Shown: positions 39,170 through 44,086 of the stretch, one piece after another
How the letters are laid out: each line of letters begins with the position of its first letter
How positions within the stretch are numbered: position 1 is the stretch's first letter
Assembly: GCA_947477565.1 (NCBI GenBank)
Contig: CANJUR010000036.1
Location: forward strand, 1-44,086
Direction: 5' to 3'
DNA: 44,086 bases
DNA from: Deltaproteobacteria bacterium
Lineage (GTDB): Bacteria; Myxococcota_A; Polyangia; Polyangiales; Ga0077539
Notes under the pieces: model-generated
Database searches by the model: none
What the model was told of the DNA's origin: nothing
The model's input: only the letters and a program-made list of their open reading frames with translations
Made by a program: the position numbers and the translations under genes

Positions 39170-41712
39170 GGCGCGACGCTCTCGCCCATCGCCGCGAGGG
39201 CTTGCCGGGCGCCGCGGTGGTTTGGATCACGCTCAAGCACCATGCGCAGCGAGCGCACGGCCTCAGAGCGCTGGCCCATGGCGTTGCGGGCCTTCCCGAT
39301 GAGCACGCGGGCATCGAGTGCGCCGCTGCCACCACGACCGACTGCCTCGTTGGCGTGCGCGAGGGTCTCCGCGTAGCGCCCCGCGGCGAAGGCCTGCTGC
39401 GCGAGCGCGAGCGGGCTCGCAGAGTTGTGCCGGGGCGAAGCGACGCCCGCATCCGGGATCGTGGCGACGACCGCGGGAGCAGTCACTGCGATGGGAGCGG
39501 TCACTACGACGGGAGCAGTCACTGCGACGGGAGCAGTCACTGCGACGGGAGCGGTCACTGCGATGGGAGCAGTCGGGGGCGAGATCGTTGGTGGGGTCCG
39601 TAGTCGGGTCAGGCCGAATGCGGCGAGGAGCACGCCGACGGCGACGAGGGCCAGCGCGGGCAATGGGTTTCGGGCGGGCGCAAGGGTCCTGGGAGGGATC
39701 GGGAGGGAGATGGCAGAGACGGTGATGGTGTTGGGGGCTGACTCCGTGACGTCGGCGGCGTCGAGGGGGTGGCCGAGGGCGTCGGCGAGGGAGACCGCGG
39801 ACTCGAAGCGTCTCGCCGGGTCCTTCGCGAGGCAGCGGAGAATGATGGCCTCGAGGCCCGGCGGAATGTTCGCGCCGGGGGCGCGGCGGCGCGGCGGATC
39901 AGGCTCCTGCGCCATGTGGCGGGCGAGCAGTTCGACCATCGAGGCGTCGTAGAAGAGGGGCGTCCCGGTGGCGCACTCGTAGAGCACCGCGCCGAGGGAG
40001 TAGAGGTCTGTGCGCGCGTCTACCTCGCGGCCGCGGGCCTGCTCCGGGGCCATGTACGCGGGCGATCCGAAAAGCTCGCCGGCGCGGGTGACGTTGCCGT
40101 CCGTGCCTCCGAGAATCTCCGTGTTGGTGGTCTTCGCCACCCCGAAGTCGAGCACCTTCACAGTGCCGTCCTCGGTGAGGAAGATGTTCTCGGGCTTGAT
40201 GTCACGGTGCACCACGCCGACCGTGTGCGCGGCGGCCAGCGCTCGCGACACGGACACCCCGACGTGCACGCACTCGCGCGCCGTCAGGCGGCCCGCGCTC
40301 GTCGATTTCGCGCGCTCCAGGCGACCGCGGAGCGACTCGCCGCGCAGGCGCTCCATCGCGAAGAAGAGCCGCCCGTCGTCGGTGGTGCCGAGGTCGTACA
40401 CCTGCACCAGGTTGGGGTGCGAGAGCGCCGCGATGGCCCGCGCCTCCAGGCGAAAGCGCTGCACCAGCGAGGCGTCCGAGGAGAGCGCGGGGGAGAGCAC
40501 CTTGAGCGCCACCGGGCGTCCGAGGTCCGTGTGCTCGGCGGCAAAGACCTCCCCCATGCCTCCTGCGCCGATCTTCGCGCCGAGGCGGTACGGCGTGCCC
40601 GGAAGCATCTGTGGGTCGCGCGGCGCGAGAGGCTCGGTGTTCACCTGCTGCCGTAGCCGCGGAGGATCAGCCGTGGAGCCGCGGTGCGCGCGCGCCTCGG
40701 TGATCCATTTGCGGTTGCGCTCGGACTCCGTCTCCTGTGCGCCGGGGAGCATCGCGCGAAGGCCTTCGGCGACCACCTCGCGGTCGATGCGCACGTCGAG
40801 TCTGTGCGCCAGGTCGAGCAGCGCGCGGCGGGCGGTGCTGGCGTCGGCGAAGCGCTCCGCCGGGTCGAAGGCCGTCATGCGGGCGACCCACGCATCGACG
40901 GCGGCGGGGACATCCGTGCGGAAGGCCGACGGTGCGATGGGGTGGTGCGCGTCGGTGGCGAGCGCGCGAAGGTGCTCGACGATCTCGAGGGTCATCCAGT
41001 CGCGCAGGGTGAGGAGTTCCCATGCGACGACGCCGATGGCGTAGAGGTCGGTGCGCGGATCAAGGGGATCGCGGCGCGCCTGCTCCGGGGACATGTATCC
41101 GGGCTTGCCGAAGATGGCGCCGTGGGCGGTCTGCGCGTGGCGTCCCGCGGCGAGGGCGGTGCCGAAGTCGAGCACCTTCACGTCGCCGTCCCAGGAGGCG
41201 CGCATGTTCTCCGGCGAGAGGTCGCGGTGCACCAGGTGGAAGGGCGTCCCGTCGAGCCCCTGCGCGCGGTGCGCGTAGGCCATGCCGTCGAGCACCGCGG
41301 AGAGGCACGAGAGCACCACGTCGAGCGGCGGATAGTTCCGCGCGCTGCGGCCGGCGTCGATGACCTCCGCGAGGTCTGTTCCGGCGACGTATTCCATCGC
41401 GAGGAAGGGGACGCCCTGCTCGATGGCGACCTCCATCACCTGGCCGACGTTGGGGTGCTGCAGCGCGCACAACACCCGGCCCTCATCCATGAAGCGCGCG
41501 ACCAGGTTGTCCTCCCCGCTGAACTCCGCGCGGATGGTCTTCACCACGCAGAGCTTCTGGGCGTGCGCGATGGAGCCCGCCAGAGCCAGGTGAATCTCCC
41601 CCATGCCGCCGCGGGCGATGGTTCCGAGGAGGAGGTATCGGCCGAAGGCGCGGTGGGGTTCGGAGGAGAAGATCCGGGGTGCTGCCGGGTCGGTGTCAGT
41701 GGGGTCGGGCAT
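39166..41712 (-). CDS. Membrane Ser/Thr kinase with two kinase domains
   Basis: This 848-residue protein carries two complete-looking kinase domains. Kinase 1 (about 25-305): glycine loop ARGGMGEI, K58, HRDLSPEN at 162-169, DFG at 182-184, SPEQA. Kinase 2 (about 375-650): GAGGMGEVF, K404, HRDIKPEN at 502-509, DFG at 522-524, APEQA. Kinase 1 has Ser where most kinases have Lys in HRDLK, a variant that is common in myxobacterial kinases. One transmembrane helix (about 685-703) follows, then VTAPVA-type repeats and a TPR-like C-terminus outside the cytoplasm. It probably phosphorylates proteins in response to an envelope signal; targets are unknown. Confidence 0.92.
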   Translation of the reverse strand: MPDPTDTDPAAPRIFSSEPHRAFGRYLLLGTIARGGMGEIHLALAGSIAHAQKLCVVKTIRAEFSGEDNLVARFMDEGRVLCALQHPNVGQVMEVAIEQGVPFLAMEYVAGTDLAEVIDAGRSARNYPPLDVVLSCLSAVLDGMAYAHRAQGLDGTPFHLVHRDLSPENMRASWDGDVKVLDFGTALAAGRHAQTAHGAIFGKPGYMSPEQARRDPLDPRTDLYAIGVVAWELLTLRDWMTLEIVEHLRALATDAHHPIAPSAFRTDVPAAVDAWVARMTAFDPAERFADASTARRALLDLAHRLDVRIDREVVAEGLRAMLPGAQETESERNRKWITEARAHRGSTADPPRLRQQVNTEPLAPRDPQMLPGTPYRLGAKIGAGGMGEVFAAEHTDLGRPVALKVLSPALSSDASLVQRFRLEARAIAALSHPNLVQVYDLGTTDDGRLFFAMERLRGESLRGRLERAKSTSAGRLTARECVHVGVSVSRALAAAHTVGVVHRDIKPENIFLTEDGTVKVLDFGVAKTTNTEILGGTDGNVTRAGELFGSPAYMAPEQARGREVDARTDLYSLGAVLYECATGTPLFYDASMVELLARHMAQEPDPPRRRAPGANIPPGLEAIILRCLAKDPARRFESAVSLADALGHPLDAADVTESAPNTITVSAISLPIPPRTLAPARNPLPALALVAVGVLLAAFGLTRLRTPPTISPPTAPIAVTAPVAVTAPVAVTAPVVVTAPIAVTAPAVVATIPDAGVASPRHNSASPLALAQQAFAAGRYAETLAHANEAVGRGGSGALDARVLIGKARNAMGQRSEAVRSLRMVLERDPNHRGARQALAAMGESVAP
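39476..39565. repeat. 18-base tandem repeat in kinase gene
   Basis: Five units of GGAGCAGTCACTGCGACG type, with small changes, encode (A/V)VTAP hexapeptides just after the transmembrane helix. A degenerate sixth unit follows. It forms an extended linker to the TPR-like end. Confidence 0.82.
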
Positions 41713-41750
41713 CGGTGGGGTTCAACGGGGGCGCGATGCGGTTTGGGCCT

Positions 41751-42479
41751 TTACCCCCGGGGGCGCAGCGCGACCGAGCGCTGGAGGAGGGCGCGCAGTG
41801 ACGGCGTCGCCAACTTCGAGGCCGGATCGATCACCTGCGCGACGACCGGGCTCATCGGCAGCGACGGCGCGTAACGCTCCACCCGCTCGGTCCGACGCTC
41901 GCTCGAATCGTCCCGCGTGCTGACGGGCAGCGGCGGCGCGGGAACCTGCGACGACCGCGGGAGCACGCGGCCCACGCCGAAGGCGAGGGTATCGAGCTGG
42001 TCCGCGTCGTCTTCGCCGAAGCCCGGTGAGAGCGCGGAGGCCGCAGCGAAGGAGGCCGCGACGCGATCGTCGGCTCGGACGACCTTGACCGGAGTGGGCA
42101 GCGGCAGCGAGGCCTTCGGCGTCAAGGCCACTGGAGTGGGATCGATCGCGCGCTGCGGGGCCACCGCAGTCTCGCGCAGCACATCGGCGGCCCTCGGCGT
42201 CTCCACCATCGGGGTAGCCGCACGGTGGATCACCGGGGCGGGCTCGACCATCTGCAGCGGCGGCGAAGAGGGCGCTGCGACGACGACGGGCGTGGCTTCC
42301 GGTTGGCGAGCTTCGACGGGTTGGGCGGCGGGCTTCGGTGCTTCCGCGGCGATGGCCTTCGGAGCGGGCGACGTCGCGAGGATGGGCGCGGCGACCGGGG
42401 CGGCCACGCGGGGGAGCGCACGGCGGGTGAGAACGCGGTTCAGGAGGGACTCAAGGCGGGCGATGACGTCGGTGCTCAT
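41751..42479 (-). CDS. Unknown Pro/Ala-rich protein
   Basis: I recognise no domain in this 242-residue protein. The N-terminal 25 residues (MSTDVIARLESLLNRVLTRR) look helical. A long Pro/Ala/Val region (about 25-150) follows, and the C-terminal part has an acidic FGEDDADQLDTLAFG. No signal peptide is seen. The ATG overlaps the previous stop (ATGA) and has GGGAGG upstream. The kinase starts 38 bases further on, so it is probably in the kinase operon. Confidence 0.55.
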   Translation of the reverse strand: MSTDVIARLESLLNRVLTRRALPRVAAPVAAPILATSPAPKAIAAEAPKPAAQPVEARQPEATPVVVAAPSSPPLQMVEPAPVIHRAATPMVETPRAADVLRETAVAPQRAIDPTPVALTPKASLPLPTPVKVVRADDRVAASFAAASALSPGFGEDDADQLDTLAFGVGRVLPRSSQVPAPPLPVSTRDDSSERRTERVERYAPSLPMSPVVAQVIDPASKLATPSLRALLQRSVALRPRG

Positions 42480-43039
42480 GCGGAGACACCTCCCAGCAGG
42501 GTGGCGAGGATATGGGGCCCGGGCTCGCGGCGGCCGACGCGCTCGCGGACGAGGGCGCAGGCGTGTTCGGAGCCGAGGAAGAGGGTGATGGCTTCGGGGT
42601 CGGTGGAGAGCACCGCGGCGTGTGTGGGCACCCCGGTGATGTCGCTCACGACCTGCGCGACCAGCGTGGTGGCGAAGCGGTGGAAGGTGACATCGGAGGC
42701 GGGGGGGAGGCTCCAAAGGAGGGTCAGGGCGTCGCCGAAGCGCTCGAAGGAGCAGGTGCCCAGGCCGCGTTGACCGAGGGCCAGGGCGATGGCGTAGGCG
42801 ACCTCCTCGGGCGTCGGGTCGGCGGTGCCGTCGAGAATCAGCACGGCGTCCCTGGAGACGCTCTCCGCGAGGGACTTCGCGAGGGCGACGCCGTTTTCAC
42901 CCAGCGCCGCGATGGCGCGCGCCAGCCACGTCGCGGGGACGGCGACGGCGCGGGCGAGCGACGGTGTCTTCAGTTCGATGCGACCCTGGGAGAGGTCCAC
43001 CGTTACGGCGCTCGCGAGGGGGTGCAGTCGTGTAGCCAT
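42476..43039 (-). CDS. Unknown soluble protein, first gene of kinase operon
   Basis: I recognise no domain in this 187-residue protein. It is mixed alpha/beta by pattern with VLILDGTADPTPEEVAYAIALALGQRG and FHRFATTLVAQVVSDITG. The end (RREPGPHILATLLGGV) is basic to neutral. The ATG at 43039 was chosen; a GTG at 43051 would add four residues. It overlaps the next gene by four bases and is divergent from the secreted protein at 43122. Confidence 0.55.
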   Translation of the reverse strand: MATRLHPLASAVTVDLSQGRIELKTPSLARAVAVPATWLARAIAALGENGVALAKSLAESVSRDAVLILDGTADPTPEEVAYAIALALGQRGLGTCSFERFGDALTLLWSLPPASDVTFHRFATTLVAQVVSDITGVPTHAAVLSTDPEAITLFLGSEHACALVRERVGRREPGPHILATLLGGVSA

Positions 43040-43121
43040 TGCTCCGGTCACGATCGCACACCGCCCTCCGCGCCCGCAAATACCTTGGAACCTCCGACCT
43101 CCCTGTCACACTCACCCTGCC

Positions 43122-44086
43122 ATGGCTCCCACCCGGTTTGCGTTCGCGCTCGCGCTCGGCCTCTTCTCCGGTGCGGCGGCGGCGCAGTCGCCTCGTGCGC
43201 TTCCGACGTGGCCCGAGCGGGCGTGGGGACAGGCGATTGCGCCCGACGGGGTGCGCCCCACCGGGGAGAGCGGCGTGCTGCGCTCATGGCGTGCGCCCGT
43301 GGACGTGCATGTCGGACCGGGCATCGACGCGGCGACGGCGACGGCCGCGCTCGCCGACGCCGAGGCCGTGATGGACGCCCTCGAACAACACACCGCCGTA
43401 GCGCTCCCGCTGCCTGACGGCGTCCGCGGCGGAACCCCCGCTTTTGACCTCTACCTCCGGCGCGGCGCGGCGGGCGGGCGGGCGGTTCCGGATGCGCTCT
43501 CGTACGGCGGGCAGTGGGATCGCGCGACGGCCTTCGGGCTCGCGGACGTCGGCGTCGATGCGGTGGCGCGGCGGCGCGCGGTGGCGCAGGCGATCGCCGA
43601 AGCGTGCGTGTACGGCGCAAAGGCAGACCATCCCATCGGGTTTGTGCGGGCGATGGCGGCGAGCCTCGCGCGGCGCGCGACCGGCGATGCGCTCGACCCC
43701 GCGGATGTGCAGGCGTTTCAGCGCGAGCCCGCGCGGGCGTGGTGGTCCGACGACGGGCGCTCGCCGGCGGCGCAGCGAGGGGCGGCGCTCGTGCTCGACG
43801 CGATGGCCGCGCAGTGGGACGACGACCGCGCGACCTTCCTCCAGGGGCTTCTCGAAGCGCCGGTGCAGCGCACGCCGCCGGGATGGTCCCGTCTCTGGGA
43901 CGAGCCCGACGTGATGGAAGTGCTCAAGCGCGTGACCCGCGACGAGCCGCGCGGGCTCTGGGGCGCGCTCTTGACGGCGGCGAGCGCGCGGGTGGTGCAA
44001 GACCCCACGCTGGCGACGCCGTCGGTGCGGGTGGCGCGCTGGGGGGAGCTTCCTGCGTGGGCGCTGGCGACGGGCATCGCGCCGAC
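43122..44086 (+). CDS. Secreted protein, cut by window end
   Basis: The frame runs from an ATG at 43122 to the right window edge (321 complete codons), so the C-terminus is missing. The N-terminus is a clear signal peptide (MAPTRFAFALALGLFSGAAAAQ, likely cut after AAA). The mature part has WRAPVDVHVGPG, a helical DAEAVMDALEQHT and PAFDLYLRRG, then an Ala-rich helical section. A secreted or periplasmic hydrolase-like protein is possible, but no catalytic motif is certain. No good ribosome-binding site is seen. Confidence 0.65.
   Translation, partial: MAPTRFAFALALGLFSGAAAAQSPRALPTWPERAWGQAIAPDGVRPTGESGVLRSWRAPVDVHVGPGIDAATATAALADAEAVMDALEQHTAVALPLPDGVRGGTPAFDLYLRRGAAGGRAVPDALSYGGQWDRATAFGLADVGVDAVARRRAVAQAIAEACVYGAKADHPIGFVRAMAASLARRATGDALDPADVQAFQREPARAWWSDDGRSPAAQRGAALVLDAMAAQWDDDRATFLQGLLEAPVQRTPPGWSRLWDEPDVMEVLKRVTRDEPRGLWGALLTAASARVVQDPTLATPSVRVARWGELPAWALATGIAP

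Overview
The window is a high-GC, gene-dense bacterial chromosome segment that most resembles a myxobacterium (Myxococcota, possibly of the Polyangiales type). The lineage markers are a secreted protein ending in a MYXO-CTERM-like sorting tail (29906-31528), an AgmX/PglI-type C-terminal domain behind a zinc ribbon (7414-8430), several lipoproteins of myxobacterial style, an NtrC-family regulator, and a very large Ser/Thr kinase with two kinase domains (39166-41712). No tRNA, rRNA, insertion sequence, integrase or CRISPR array was seen. Lineage is inferred from gene content only.

Layout. 1-13661 is mixed housekeeping and regulation: a von Willebrand A lipoprotein cut by the window edge, an NtrC-type response regulator, a biotinyl-domain protein, a CPBP membrane protease, thymidine kinase, an orphan HisKA_2 sensor kinase, the zinc ribbon/AgmX protein, an unknown protein paired with a radical SAM enzyme, a 51-residue acidic protein, and parA-parB. 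13662-28260 is a type VI secretion (T6SS) spike and cargo island without any core T6SS gene. It holds DUF3540, a PAAR-like DUF4150 protein, a DUF2169-pentapeptide fusion, an unknown Cys-pair protein, three tandem paralogous repeat-tail proteins, a second pentapeptide protein, a short VgrG on the opposite strand, and a divergent unknown protein that is the best cargo candidate. 28276-32774 encodes mostly exported products (two lipoproteins, a MYXO-CTERM phosphodiester glycosidase), an HSL-type esterase, and a decayed malic enzyme fragment. 32775-39165 has a SNF2 helicase coupled to an unknown partner, a small membrane protein, mutY and a membrane protein. 39166-44086 has the double kinase, two unknown genes in the same operon, and a secreted protein cut by the window end.

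The most interesting region is the spike island. The VgrG stops just where the beta-helical needle usually begins. Next to it lie three tandem paralogs, each with a conserved N-terminal module and a C-terminal stretch of alternating polar/hydrophobic short repeats like a beta-solenoid. One reading is a spike whose needle or adaptor modules are supplied by separate polypeptides. This is an inference from the sequence and needs structural and comparative tests.

A second theme is 18-21 bp in-frame tandem repeats coding for Pro/Thr/Val/Ala linkers in four unrelated genes (28474-28617, 30134-30250, 37058-37195, 39476-39565).
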